A stretch of 64,000 nt of DNA from Epiperipatus broadwayi (Eukaryota; Onychophora; Udeonychophora; Euonychophora; Peripatidae), in NCBI GenBank assembly GCA_028023455.1, contig JAQFVV010006629.1:314001-378000 (forward strand), read 5' to 3'. Below the pieces are notes generated by a model that saw nothing but the letters and a program-made list of their open reading frames with translations, did no database searches and had not been told where the DNA came from. Each line of letters begins with the position of its first letter. Position 1 is the stretch's first letter. Below are positions 1 through 12,156 of this stretch, one piece after another. A program made the position numbers and the translations under genes.

Positions 1-975
1 ACATTTCTTGGGAAAGATGTGTAGGGATTTGTACCGATGGGGCTGCGGCAATGACAGGAAACATAGGGGTTTAGTAACATGCATAAAGGAAATTTCTCAT
101 CCAGATTTAATAATAACCCATTGTTTTCTTCATCGGGAACAATTGCCTACCAAAGATATGTATGCAGATTTACATGATATTTAAAATCAGTGTGTACAAA
201 CAGTAAATTATATTCGAAAGAGTGCACTAAGCACGCACATATTTTGATTAATGTGTGATGAAATGGGTTCAGCTCATAAAAATTTATTATTACATTCCCA
301 CATAAGATGGTTTCAAGAGGGAGAGTTCTGTGTAGATTATTTGAACTTCGTGTGGAAATTGAAATATTTCTTAAAGATCAGAAGCCAACAGTATGTCAGT
401 GAATATTTTAAAAGTAATGTGTGGCTTTCCAAAATTGCCTATTTAGCTGACATATTTTCATTAATAAATGATTTAACTTTGTCATTACAATGATAATGCA
501 TGATGAAATTTCAGGTATAAATAAAATCATTCAGAATCACTTGTTAAAATTAAAAGTTTTTTTAATACTTCCCACCTACAGAAGATATTCGTTTCAAAAA
601 TATGTGGATTTTAAATCCCTTCCATCAACACCATTCACATTACTTAAATTTATCAGAAGAAGAAAAATTAATAGAATTATCAGCAGACAAAAGTTTAGAA
701 TTAAAGTTTAAAGAAAACCAGAAGAATTTGCCTAAATTTTGGTTAGAAGTTCAGGATGAATATCCAGTCTTTAGTGAAAAGACTATAAAATTATTACTTT
801 CATTTGCAACGATTTATTTGGCTGAAAGTGGATTTTCAACAATGATTTGTTACAAAAAATAAGTTTAGAAACCGACTGGATGTTAGTTCAACAATGAGAT
901 TAGCTTTAACTAATTCTATTGGAGCAAGAATTGATAAATTAATTGAAAAGAAGCAGCAACAACAAAGCCATTAAA
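1..975 (+). pseudogene. hAT transposase remnant (ZBED5/FAM200-like), 5' end outside the window
   Basis: Conceptual translation across several frames gives the core and C-terminal dimerisation region of a hAT-superfamily transposase of the kind domesticated in ZBED5/FAM200. The first bases read VGICTDGAAAMTG, the typical segment around the second catalytic Asp. Positions 251-490 read a CDEMGSAHKNLLLHSHIRW block, matching the CEEMG..H..LLLHT.VRW motif, then KIAYLADIFSLINDLTLSLQ. Positions 600-860 give the hAT C-terminal block (KLLLSFATIYLAESGFSTM), followed in another frame by NRLDVSSTMRLALTNS. Stops at about 181 and 491 and at least three frame changes show it is dead. The first part of the gene lies before the window. 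The family call rests on recognised motifs, not on a search. Confidence 0.82.
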
Positions 976-1187
976 TAATTATTTTGCATTGTATGTTCAT
1001 AATTTAAATATGTTTATGATAAATATAATTAAAATTAATAAATTAATTTATAATATTTTAATAGCAAATTTTATTTAAATATGTTACGGCTGCAATTTTA
1101 CAATTTTTTTTACAGTAACTTCAAACAATATTGAAATTGAACAGATACTTCAAAGTAGACTATTTTTAAAATTTTTCATACCTAAAT

Positions 1188-1935
1188 TAATGAGATATTA
1201 TTTTATATAGCGCTATATTTTTTATGTAATATAATATTAGCAATTAAGCCAATGCACATGCGCTTTAAAGGTAAATTATAAATGAATACTCAATTTTTCC
1301 AGACACGAGATATAGTATTTTAGAAAGAATGGAATGAATCCACCCATTCTTTCGACCCAAACGTTTATGTATGGGCAAATCTTAAGTGTGTGGAAATAAG
1401 AGCGTGAAGGTGTTACACGATCACTTTAAATTACATTTGTTATGTTCCACACACTTAAGATTTGCCTATACATAATCGTTTGGGTCGAAAGAATGGGTGA
1501 TTCATTCCATTCTCTCTAAAATACTATATCTCGTCTCTGGAAAAATTGAGTATTCATTTATAATTTATCTTTAAAGCGCATGTGCATTGGCTTAATCGCT
1601 AATATTACTATTACATAAAAAACAGTGCTATATAAAATAATATCTCATTATATATGTTTAATTTCAACTAAAGAATGACAGTTCGTAAATTGTAAAGATT
1701 TCGCAAATGTCATTCGTTCAAACATAACAAATGTAATTTAAAGTGATCGTGTAACACCTTCACGCTCTTATTTCCACACACTTAAGATTTTCCCATGCAT
1801 AAACGTTTGGGTCAAAAGAATGGGTGGATTCATTCCATTCTTTCGAAAATACTATATCTCGTGTCTGGAAAAATTGAGTATTCATTTATAATTTATCTTT
1901 AAAGTGCATGTGCATTGGCTTAATCGCTAATGTTA
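1188..1935. repeat. Palindromic repeat with a third direct copy
   Basis: The sequence at 1188-1397 is the near-perfect reverse complement of 1445-1650, with a spacer at 1398-1444, so this is a long foldback. A third copy in the orientation of the right arm lies at 1738-1935 and includes the spacer sequence. Shared landmarks are a CACATGCGCTTTAAAG-type box and an AAACGTTTGGGTCGAAAG box. No coding potential was seen. It sits in the 3' non-coding part of the hAT element, so it is either that element's subterminal repeat or a nested MITE. Confidence 0.8.
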
Positions 1936-2239
1936 CTAATACCTAACTTAAATAAAATTCTGTATAATTTATTTTTGTAATTTTTGCTTATATTTTGTAT
2001 ATAAATAAAACCTTATTTGAAAAGAAAACACTTTTTTTTTTGGTAATTAACAAAATGTGTTAAGCTTTTAAATTAAAAATACATAGTTTAACATTCACTC
2101 AACTTTTAACTTACAAATTATTTGTTCATTATAAATAATTATCAAATTGATCCAAATATATAGATATATACAGTACCGTGCTGATGTAATATCTCTTATG
2201 TTTTATATTATAATTTATGTAATAAACATTTGGGTCACA

Positions 2240-2293
2240 GAACTATTCAATGAAGTCTATTGGGTCGCGGCAAAAAGGTTGAGAAATGCTACT
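2240..2293 (+). mobile_element. hAT element 3' terminal inverted repeat
   Basis: The segment TGGGTCGCGGCAAAAAGGTT (2261-2280), followed by GAGAAATGCTAC, is the inverted form of the classic hAT (Charlie-like) end, which reads roughly CAG..TTCTCAACCTTTTT..CCGCGACCC. It lies about 1.3 kb after the transposase and probably closes the element that starts before the window. Confidence 0.6.
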
Positions 2294-2499
2294 TTGGACT
2301 CTGCACTACAAAACATCTATATATCTACTTAAAAAGTTATCAAAATATTTAAATTGGATTACATTCTCAAGTTAATAATCATCCAAACTAAAAGTTGCTG
2401 AATTTTTTTTATTTTTTATGACTGAGGGATAAAAGACTTGAGTTGTTTATTTTTCCATTAATTATTAAACCCAAAATCTTTATATGTTGCATTCAAAAT

Positions 2500-3665
2500 T
2501 TTTATTATATCCTTTAGATAGATTACCTTTTGAACTGGCAACGATGATGCAATCATCAACATACTGTAAATCCATAATCTAAAAAGTTGTTTTTGTTTTT
2601 ACTTTTAATCAATTCAGATTAATTTAAACTTCAGATCTGTATTGCATGTTGATATCTAATTCATTAAGCTTATAAGCTGAATCAAAAACAGTTTTGGAAA
2701 AAAATACATATTCTTGTTTAACACCAATTTTCATTTCAGATACTTTGGATTTTCCATCTGTTGTAGCTCTTATTCCATAATGTAAATACTATATAATATC
2801 AATAAACTTTGGGGGGGGGGGAGCAATCAAGTAACTTTAAATGGTGCCATAGATCTGTTTGATTAATTGATACTTTGACTAAATGAATAAAAACAGTATA
2901 TAAATAACTCCTTTTTTTTCTTGCATTTGGCTCGCAAGATTTTCTACAACCACCATTAGTCTACAACTAAAGCATATTTAGCAAAATCTTTGAAAATATC
3001 TTTACTATAATGGATAATAATAATATTCCATGATGATTATTGCAATTTTGTCTATTCTCTTTACTTTTAGAAGTTGAAACAATAAAAACAATCTTTAAGA
3101 TTAATAGTTTTTTGAATCAAAATATTCCTAAAAAAATTTCTATATTTTTGATATCACCATCATAATTTAAAACTTCTACAGATATTTTATTAGCACCTGC
3201 AGCCTTTTCACTTTTAAGATTACAAGGAGATATTTTCGTCCAAATCTAAATGAGTAGATAAAAATGGATAAAACGTTAATAGTCATCATTTCAGTTTTTG
3301 TATCATTATTTTAAAAGTGATCAAATTTATCTTCCACTTGATTGAAATATCATTGTCATAATATACAAGAGCACTATTGGTAGATTTAATAGGCTTGTGA
3401 TATCAATTTTTGGATCTAGAAGTTGCTTTCAATGCATGAAAAAATATCTAAAGTCATCACAGTTTGTATTTCTTCTGCCATTTAAATCTCCCAATTATTT
3501 TTAAGTTTTATCATCACTGAACTTTTGCTTTTAAATCTATATTTATTATGAAACTTTACATTAAGTTCATTTCTTTTAACTCCACCACATTTCAACTTTT
3601 TTTGCATTATTCCCCAATGGCTGTTTGAGTTATAGTTCAACCTTTTATTTTAATATTAAACCATT
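2500..3665 (-). pseudogene. LINE (Jockey/CR1-like) reverse transcriptase remnant
   Basis: Read on the minus strand through many stops and shifts, this region shows RT blocks in the right order. A KAAGANKISVEVL-like block (finger domain) is followed by a segment similar to NNYRGISLLS..GKIF..ILLN, then SKVSEMKIGVKQEYVFFSKT (the TGVKQGCVLAPTLF block). Near 2630-2580 comes YRSEV..LN.LKVKTKTTF, and then MDLQYVDDCIIVASSKG, the catalytic YXDD box, at about 2575-2530. This block order matches invertebrate LINEs with a RLK(A/S)KTKV..LQYADD signature. The active-site aspartates persist but the frame is destroyed. I could not recognise the endonuclease beyond 3665. Confidence 0.72.
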
Positions 3666-4866
3666 TATATTATTCAACGTCATTTATCGATTGGATGTGT
3701 CAGCGGTAGTTTTTTCTGATTTTTAAATTTAAAATGGCCATAGCGCAAATTAAATCGGCATCAAAGCATGTGTTTTAACTAAATCTTGATGTTTTTGCCT
3801 TGATGAAATTTAAATATAATATAGGGACTCCTATCTCTTTCAGTTGTTATTTTGTTTATGCTCATTATTTTTATGCTATTAAACTTTGCTAAATCATTTA
3901 TTAATATCAACATTCTAGTACTAATTTTACTGTTTCACACTCTAAGGAAAACTATTTTATATTATTAGGGGTTTCATTTTCAAATGTTTGTTTTTATCTG
4001 CTTTGATTGATTATAATTGTTCAATCTTTTTTTTAATTTTACAAATATTGATTTTATTTATTCTAATCATTTTTTCTCCTCACAAATTATCATTTTCACA
4101 ATAGACTGTCCCGAAAGCGCTTGGCAGTAAAAATTTTGACAATTTATTAATAGCTTCATTAACTGTGCGCAGAGCACATATATATATATATTAATATTAA
4201 GTAGTGTATTCTGGTTATCCTGATAATGCTAGAAGAGAGATTGATTTTTTTTTGCTATTTTTCATAAGAATCAGTTTTATATTCTTAATACACATTTTCA
4301 TTCATTCCTTTATCTGCTTCTTTGGACAATCAAATCATTTTCTCATTAAGATTGTTATCACTCACCAAATCTGTAAAAAATATTTTTTTTTTATGTGAAT
4401 TTGGTGATACAAATCTGTCAAATGTACAATATTAATAAATGACTTTTTTGTGATTGTTGTTTATGAATTAGTTATTGCTCCAAGTACAAAACTCATTGTG
4501 AATGTGCATTTGCTATTAAATAGTGCTATATTGATAGTAAAATGTTAGCTCGAAGGTCTAATTAAAATCTAGAGTAAGTAATTGGAGGTAGACCTCAGGC
4601 ATTAGTAATAAAAAATGTTATTCATCCTAATTTGAAGGAAACAGGTAAATAGATGTAAAAAAATATAAATTTTGGCAGAATATTTGTAAATACTCTAAAT
4701 TAAGTATCATCTTTTTTTTTTTAACTCAAACTCAAGATAATAATAATTAGCTGATATTAATTTTAAGATCCATTGTCTTAATAGAAGTTAGAAAGCAATG
4801 CTAAATAGTCTCCCATGACAATTTTTAGATGATCATCAGAAATATTTTGGCAAATCCTGCCACATC
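3666..4866. other. AT-rich stretch with no recognisable gene
   Basis: There are only short open frames with low-complexity content, including a short (TA)n at about 4180-4190. Part may be the decayed upstream end of the minus-strand LINE. I see no domain or splice model that can be supported. Confidence 0.5.
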
Positions 4867-4882
4867 AAAAAGATGTCTACTT

Positions 4883-5297
4883 AAACCATCAAACATTATA
4901 TGATCACCATTCTTTATGCTTACATAAGCTGTTTTTCACAGAGGCAAAACTCTCCATGAAAAGTATGGATCCTGATCTGAGTTCAGATCTATACAACTAT
5001 ACAAACTAATGAGCTTAGCTTGAAAACAATTGTGTTTTCATTTTGGACTCAAAGCTTTATAGTTAGCTAAAAAAGTAAAAGGTGGCTGCTGGAGGGTTGC
5101 ATTAGATCCTAATATCTACGTGCAGTGCTCTCAGATCCAAGGCTCTTCACTTATGAAAGCCACAAGCTAGAAACTACTCTTGTGATATTGGATGATTAGG
5201 CTCTAGCTAGGGATTTTATGCACAAATCTTCCTGTATCCATTGATTACTCTGTCTTGCATTGAATGGCACTATTGTATGGAGAGTTTTGCCTCTGCG
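4883..5297 (+). mobile_element. Family A palindromic element, copy 1 (retrozyme-like)
   Basis: A 415-bp element is flanked by a 16-bp direct duplication with one mismatch (AAAAAGATGTCTACTT at 4867-4882 and AAAAAGATGTTTACTT at 5298-5313). Its ends form an inverted repeat, GAGGCAAAACTCTCCAT against ATGGAGAGTTTTGCCTC. It carries the family landmarks: TTCAGATCTATACAACTATA, an AAAGCTTTATAGTTAG box, a GCTGGAGGGTTGCATTAGAT box, and the ribozyme-like region at about 5136-5191. In that region the core box is mutated to CTTATGA, while the hairpin and the GAAA box remain. It has no coding potential. Confidence 0.75.
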
Positions 5298-5751
5298 AAA
5301 AAGATGTTTACTTGATGAAAGCACAGTAGATGGGTTTTTTAAATTGTTAATATTAAGCTTATGCCAACTTTGTATTTATTTATAATTGGAAATTAATGCT
5401 ATTTTTTTGTTTCTTGAATTAAATATTAAAATTTCTTATAGTAATTTATCCTTTTCCACATTGTGTACGTTCTTATATGATATTTGTATTTTCCTGTAAG
5501 AACTGGTATAACATTTTGTAATCTAGCAATAACTATCTTACAAGTCATACAATATCTTTTCAGTGTTATCATATTATCTTTAAGCGATCGTTTAATATTA
5601 TAGTAATAGATATTCTATATATTGTTCCACTTTGTTTTTGAATAATGTCTTTTGCATTTTTTTTTCTCATTAGCTTCTGATTTATTATATTCAGTTTGTA
5701 TATCTAGTTTTTAATTGTGCTTTTGTTGTTATTGTAATGGTAATTAAACAG
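5298..5751. other. AT-rich stretch, probably intron of the gene that follows
   Basis: No open frame of note. The segment ends in a T-rich tract and the acceptor-like AATTAAACAG at 5742-5751. Confidence 0.35.
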
Positions 5752-7613
5752 AAGCCAGGTCAGTGGTGCTATGATGATGATGTCAGGAAATGGGGAGTAC
5801 AGAGTGAACACAGACATTGATGCTGCAAAGAGGCAAAGGGGTACATTTTATTATATCCCAACCACACTTAATTTAATTAAATGTTTAATTCACTCACAAA
5901 GTCTGAGTTCAAGTCTAGCCCAAAATAATAATTAAAATTATATAAATACACATAAGAGATGTTTGCTGTAATTTTTGAATAAACATTTCATGATAGCATA
6001 TCCATCTTCTATAGCTTATCTAAGCATATATCCATTATATGTATGTGCGGTGTGCATGCATATTTTGCTACTATTATTAAATTATTAGTTGGGCACCTGG
6101 GCTAAACTAGCTATTCCATAACAGCAAATCTAGATTCCCTGCTCATCTCCCCAATAAAGCACTATCTCAGAGTTTTAATATATATGAAGCAAAACAATTT
6201 ATTTTCTGATTTTTATGCATCAAATAAATTTTATAATCTTAATTTAAAAAAATACAGTCAGATTTAACAAAATATAATAGATATACGTATTGCAAGATCA
6301 AAGCAATAAAAAAAAAAAATTCATAGTAAAATAATTTCCCTATTCATAGAATTTAATTCCTTTTGCATATTCGATTAATATTTATTTCTAAAGTTTAGGA
6401 TAAAATTACAAATGTATAAGCTTTGTTTTCAATTCTTTGAAAGATACTAAAGTGCAAAAAGAAATAGGCAAGTATGTGTATGTAAGAATAGAATTACGAC
6501 ATCTAAAATTATGTGTATGTGTGTATTAAAGTTGCTAAAATTTGTTCAACTGTATTACTTATTTTTACCTTCAGTAATACAAAAGAACAAATGTATAATT
6601 AGAACTGGAATTACAAGAATCTCATTTAAAAGATAAAGTGAAAACAAATAAGCTACAATATAAGGAAAATCAAGAAACCTTGCACAGTAGATTTGAAGAT
6701 GGGACAAATGCAGGTCAAGCTAGAGATATGGCCAAAGAGATAAAGAAACAATCAGCACAGGCAGAACTGACCAACCTCGAATCAATACAATCTGAAGAGT
6801 CTGAAGGCACATTAGAAGAAATTGGTCAATTAAAAGAAGCTAACATGTTCAGTGATATGGAACTAAGTGAGAACAGTTCAACTCAAATGAGTAAAATGAC
6901 ACAAGATGCAAGTTTCAAAAGGAAAAATCAGAATGGCTCTGGCTCACAAACTGATGAGCATAGTGTTGTGGGCTCAAACATTGAACTGTGTGGTGAGAAA
7001 GAAAAGAAAACTGAGGCTCTCTCATGGAGAAAAAGGAAAAGAAGACAGAAGAAGCTGGCTCAACAGGAGTCAGGGGATGAGATGGAAACTAAATCAGAAG
7101 GTCAGATAGTCAATGACTCAGAGATAATAGAACATGATATTTTAGCTCATCCCATAATCTTCAAATGTATTGTTGAATCTAAAGGGGCATGCCTTTTTTG
7201 GAAGGGGCATGTATGTAGTGAGAGTGAAGTAGGGCAGGTAATTTCAGAAGAGGTAGATAATCCAGAGGAAAAAAATCGATAACATAGAAGAGCAATGGAG
7301 TGATGAGGCTCGTAGTGACAGGTCCGGAAGCGGGCAAGGTGAAGTAGCACAGGATATCTCAGAAAAGTCTGATAATCCAGTAGAAGAACCTGATAATATA
7401 GAAGAGCAATGGAGTGATGAGTCGTATAGTGACTGTTCCAGAAGCGAGGAAGTAGAGGGCTGTCCAAAGGAAATGCAGCAACAAATTAGTACTAGCCCTG
7501 TGTGTACTGATGAAATGGAAGAAATCACAGATGATGAAGAAATAAGCTCACAAGAGGAAAATTTTGAAGAAGATTCGGAACAGGAAAGTGATGGAAATTC
7601 AGAAATAATTTAA
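5752..7613 (+). CDS. Last two exons of an unidentified charged, acidic-tailed protein (one frameshift)
   Basis: This is the best host-gene candidate in the window; the family is not recognised. Exon 1 (5752-5840) follows a T-rich tract ending AAACAG and ends at GTACAT. Its open frame reads SGNGEYRVNTDIDAAKRQR and ends in phase 1. Exon 2 starts at 6603 after ATAATTAG, and its first two bases complete a Glu codon and continue ELELQESHLKDKV, so phases match and the join looks like a coiled coil. Exon 2 encodes about 335 residues: a Lys/Glu/Gln-rich start, a basic patch RKRKRRQKK, then a strongly acidic Ser/Glu/Asp tail with an internal repeat containing NIEEQWSDE twice. At an A-run near 7270 one extra A puts a stop at 7280-7282. 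Comparison with the repeat shows the frame continues without it, to TAA at 7611-7613. The extra base may be a sequencing error, a polymorphism or a pseudogene lesion. The tail looks disordered, and a nuclear role is only a guess from the basic patch. Confidence 0.5.
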
Positions 7614-8081
7614 AGCATGAATTCCATAGATGTGGTTTATACAAAGATATGGCAACATAGATGAAGTTTTAAGGATCTGTGAATTAAAGGACTTGGCAAT
7701 TCAAAGACTTCTGAATCAATGGAGAAGACTAGCGTTATAGACTGTGGTATGATCTCAAGATTTCTTTAAACAAATGTATTTACATCATGTAGCGGGTGAT
7801 CAGTCACCTGCATTTTTTTTTTCCTTAAAAAAAAGAACAAATGTACATATTTAAGAAGTTCAGGGAGGATATCTAGTCATTAGTCTTTAAAATTTAAGTT
7901 AAAATATTAGCATGTTTGAATTATATAAACCTTGAGGCATTTGGGATAATGGCAGTACCTCTAATCTAGACCCATTTTCTTTTATAGATTAAAATTTCTT
8001 TATTTAGTAATTACTATATGACTTCCACAACAAAATGTATATGGAGTGACCTTCTACCATATCTACTGTGGGTTTAATAAA
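7614..8081 (+). other. Putative 3' UTR with AATAAA signal
   Basis: Non-coding sequence follows the stop codon. The first canonical AATAAA is at 8076-8081, a reasonable polyadenylation signal for the preceding gene. Two A/T homopolymer tracts lie at about 7807-7832. Confidence 0.35.
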
Positions 8082-8099
8082 TATAAGTCTGGACATTTA

Positions 8100-11000
8100 A
8101 TTGTTACTTAATAAACATATATAATACGTAAAATAAAACCACATGAACTAAGAACATGCTATTCAAAATAAATATAAATAACTGTTACTTAAAAATTAAC
8201 AAAATATAATAATAATAATAATCAAAATATATTTAAATTAAAAGATAATCGGATTTCTTAAATTGTATTTTCACACAAACATATATCATGCACACACATA
8301 TAGTTTAACTCAGTTTCAGTGACTAGGCTAGTTATCATGGTTCATTAATATCTCTTACATAAATCCATAAATTTACTATACTTTAATTGAGATGTATGTG
8401 CAGCAAATTATTTTTTTGTAATTAAAACAATCTAGAAGAATATTATACAGTTGCTTGACCTGAATATTACTGACTTCATTTCAAACTTTGAGAGTTAAAA
8501 ATAAATAATACAAAATAAATAATCCTTTTTTTAATACTTCTTGGCATTTGGTTTCTGGTGATGATGGTTTCCTTTCTGTGTCCTATGTACAGGGTATATG
8601 ATGAGTGAGTAATGCAAATGATGGAAGTAACATGAAATTCCTTTGGGAATTGTTCATTTCTTAAATGGGTTAACAAAATATTAATAAGCAAAATAGTTTA
8701 TTCAACCATAGGAAATAAATATAGTCAACAGTTAATGTCATTAATATTAGAACTGTATAACTTTGTGAATTATAAACAAACTTGAATTCTAAATTTCTTT
8801 TAATTGAACTTAGGAATCTTGATGTTAGTTGAAGCTAAGTTCAATCCAGTGTCCTTTGTTAAACTGTTTACTTCAATGAGATATGACATCCTTATAGTGA
8901 TTTGCCCAGATGTTCTTGGAGATAGAAGAAAATAGCTAGAAGAGGGGAATGACCATCATTTGGAAAGGGTTATCTATTGACACATTATTTTATTTATCGA
9001 AGTACAAGATGAAAAAATAACAGAATGACTATTTCCCAGAAAAATTGTCTTGATTTATAATCTTTGATTGCATCAACATATCCAAGTGACATAGTAAACT
9101 TGAAATTAAAAAAAAAACTTTGGCAAATGTTTTTTTATTCTTAAAAAAATTCCAACTGCTATAGAATATTTTTACTTATTTATTTAGAATAAATAAATAA
9201 CTTCTAAATAGTAGTACATAATATATTTAAACAAGATCATTTTAAGATAAGAGTTTATATATAATAATACTTCTTAATTTTAGATAAATAGTTTTTTTTA
9301 AATACAGATAGTTAACTTAGACTCACATTATCCTAATTAGTATCATCTTGTTTTGAGGGAAAAGGATTTTACTTTTTATATTTTTGAAATGATAGGTTTT
9401 CATTCTACCATGTAGTTCAACATTAATTGGTGTGGGGCATTTATGTTTTTATTCACCTTGTATTGTTAAAAAGAAGTGAAATGAATATTAAGTTTTTGTG
9501 AATAAAAGAATAAAATGCACAGTAAAACAATTTTGAAATAATTTGTTGCTGCCAGCACTTATAGGTAAAATTGTTCTTGGAATCTTTCTGTTAGAACAGT
9601 CAAACTAACATGAATTAATTCAGATTGAATTCAAATGTTGTAATAGCCATCACTTTGAGAAAAGAATTTGAAAATCTTCTTTCAATTTCAATGAAAATAT
9701 TTTAAGTTGAAAATTTATTTAAAAAAAAGTTAAGGCTAAAATAAGAAATATAAAGTTCAGAATCACTTCTATATGAAATTTGCCACGCAACTGGACTTCT
9801 CATTTTTGAAAGCAAATACTTATATATACATTAACTTATTCTCTCATATCAAACTTTATTATGTTTATTAGTGGTATATAACAAATTTTATATTTATTTA
9901 TAGAGTCAATTACTGTAAATATCCATTCTCAAAACAATACAATAAAAATATGGAAACAATATTTTCAATTCAGATTCAGAATATTACGTAATTTGAAACA
10001 AAATATTGTAATTGAATTGTGTATTGTTTAATTAACGTAAACGTTATAAATCTCATAATTATTTTAATTTTGTATGTGGACCAATCTGATCGATTAACGT
10101 GAGTTGAAACGGAATTTTAAAAAATGACCGATAGGAAATTTTTTAAAAATCTTTTAAGTACTGTATATTGAATATTAAAATGACTACTTTCTGTGTAATT
10201 ATTAAAATGCATATTAAATGACTTGTTTAAATTTATGATATATATTTAAAAATATTAAAATTATTAGAATAAATTGTGTTATGAGAATGATAATTCGTAA
10301 CGCATTATTACTGCCGATGATTAAATTTAATTTTGTGGGTGAAATATTCTTTGCGTAATTAATCAATATACCTTCAAATAGCAACAGTATATGTGCATAT
10401 TTATTTCATAACCTTTCTTTGTCTCATATTTATTTTATTTGATTATAATGTTAAATATTTCCAAAATTATCTTCAAGTGTATTTTTTATTTTACCTTGGA
10501 TCATGTGTATTATATTTGGCCGAGAGAAATAAAGTTCATTCGTACAACTTAAGTCTTATTTGCGCTTCACTTAGAATTGATTTCATTCATATTTATACGT
10601 TGGGGTTATCTAGGACGAATATTATATACTGTTAGAGAAATGTACTCGTATGAATTTAATAAATCGCTGATTTAAAAAGTTAATCTTAATTTTATAAAAC
10701 CAAAAATGACTAGATAGTTTATAATTCAAAGTAAATAGACATTTTAAAAATTTCCTATTTGTACTTTCAAGAAAATTTTCCTTTTTTTCAAAGTGTGAAA
10801 GATTTTTTTTTAATTCATAGATGGCACTACATTCCAGAACCTTTTATTTTACATTATCACATTTTATATTTGAATGATAGGGGTGATAGGATATTGATAA
10901 ATAATTTTTCAGTTATATTCCTTTTGACCATTTTAATTCTAGAGTGAGAGAAAAAAAGAACTTATCCATAAATACGCATATGTATATTGTTGTTAATCTT

Positions 11001-11100
11001 TATTTAATAATAATACGTTTACAGTATATATTGTAATTCAACTATAAATAATTTCCTACTTTTCTGAGTTAATATGATAATACACTATTGTTAATGAAAA
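8100..11100. other. AT-rich non-coding stretch
   Basis: I see no supportable gene or element here. There is a short (AAT)n at about 8208-8221. The part at 9990-10680 keeps more CG dinucleotides (AATTAACGTAAACGTTA, GATCGATTAACGTGAG) than its surroundings, but no promoter or exon can be argued. Confidence 0.4.
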
Positions 11101-11102
11101 CG

Positions 11103-11263
11103 TCCACAGAAATGATAGTTTTTAAAAAAATATTCAGCTTTATTACTACCTAAGCATGGTTTCAATATAACGTGTATATCATATTCACTTATAGTGAAAG
11201 CATGCTAGGCACTAATAAAGCTGAATATTTAAAAAAAAAAAAAACTACTACTTTTTCTGTGGA
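11103..11263. repeat. Short foldback (MITE-like) with about 60-bp arms
   Basis: The left arm, starting TCCACAGAAATGATAGTTTT and continuing through an A-run and ATATTCAGCTTTATTA, is mirrored by the right arm TAATAAAGCTGAATAT, an A-run and TTTTTCTGTGGA. The loop is about 40 bases. A small non-autonomous DNA transposon is the simplest reading. No hammerhead core was found in it. Confidence 0.7.
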
Positions 11264-11279
11264 TAGTATATATTATTGT

Positions 11280-11760
11280 ATGACTGGAGAGTTAAACTGG
11301 CAATATGTGGGCATGAGAACAAATATTAGAAAAAATTGGAGAAAGAGACGTAATGTTAAAAGATAATTAAAGAAATACAGAAAATAAATCTATTAATGTA
11401 AAATTAGGCAATATGAAACAAAATGCTCCTTAGTGGGGTTGATGAAAGGCATTTGATAGGTGGGAGAAAAAAGCAGTAGTATGGTATTTTAACTGGGAAA
11501 AGAGTAAATAAAAAAGAGAGACAAAAAAGACAAACAGGAGTAGAATTTATAATAAGTTCTGATGGATACTGAATAAAATATTTTAAACATATGTGGTGCA
11601 GGAGTTAGGCAAAAATAAAAGTGGGTTTAGTGTATATAACTACTGGAGGAGGATTTGAAAAAAAGATATTAATATCATTAAGGGGAAATTAATGTGAGTC
11701 TAGTAGAAATCGATGTTCACCAGGGCGCTTGAGTGAATCTGCAAAAAATAAATCATCAAG
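11280..11760 (+). other. Possible LINE endonuclease remnant (weak)
   Basis: A stretch with higher G content translates, through many stops, to short pieces faintly like the VG(V/I)....RI..L+L.....VYAPQ.G region of LINE endonucleases; the best piece is VEIDVHQGA near 11710-11735. This is suggestive only. Confidence 0.2.
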
Positions 11761-12156
11761 TCATCTATTTTTTCTCTGTTGATATTATATTTTAGGATGT
11801 TGTTAGATAATTTTTTAATATAATAAAATTTGGCATTGTACTATCTATATTTCAAAAATCGATTATTTAAAATGTAGTGTTATATTTTTACTTATATGTT
11901 GGATTGTCTTTAGAACAAATTTTAAACTTTATATTTAAATTTTCAAATTACTTTCAGCTGTTAGTAATAACACATAAATTAGCATATGCAGAACATTTTG
12001 GAATTGTATTTTCTCCCCTGTTCAGGTCTTGCTGGCATGATCAGAGACAGTACTATCATGGGAATCAAACCTGACCTTTAGATACTTAAATATTGAATTT
12101 TAAGAGTATTTGGGCTAGGAATAATCTCTAGTTTAATAAATTAGTGATAATCGTTA

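Noticed and set aside
7147-7528. Minus-strand frames of about 100 codons opposite the acidic exon
   Set aside because: They mirror the GAA/GAG-rich plus-strand coding sequence and have no independent support.
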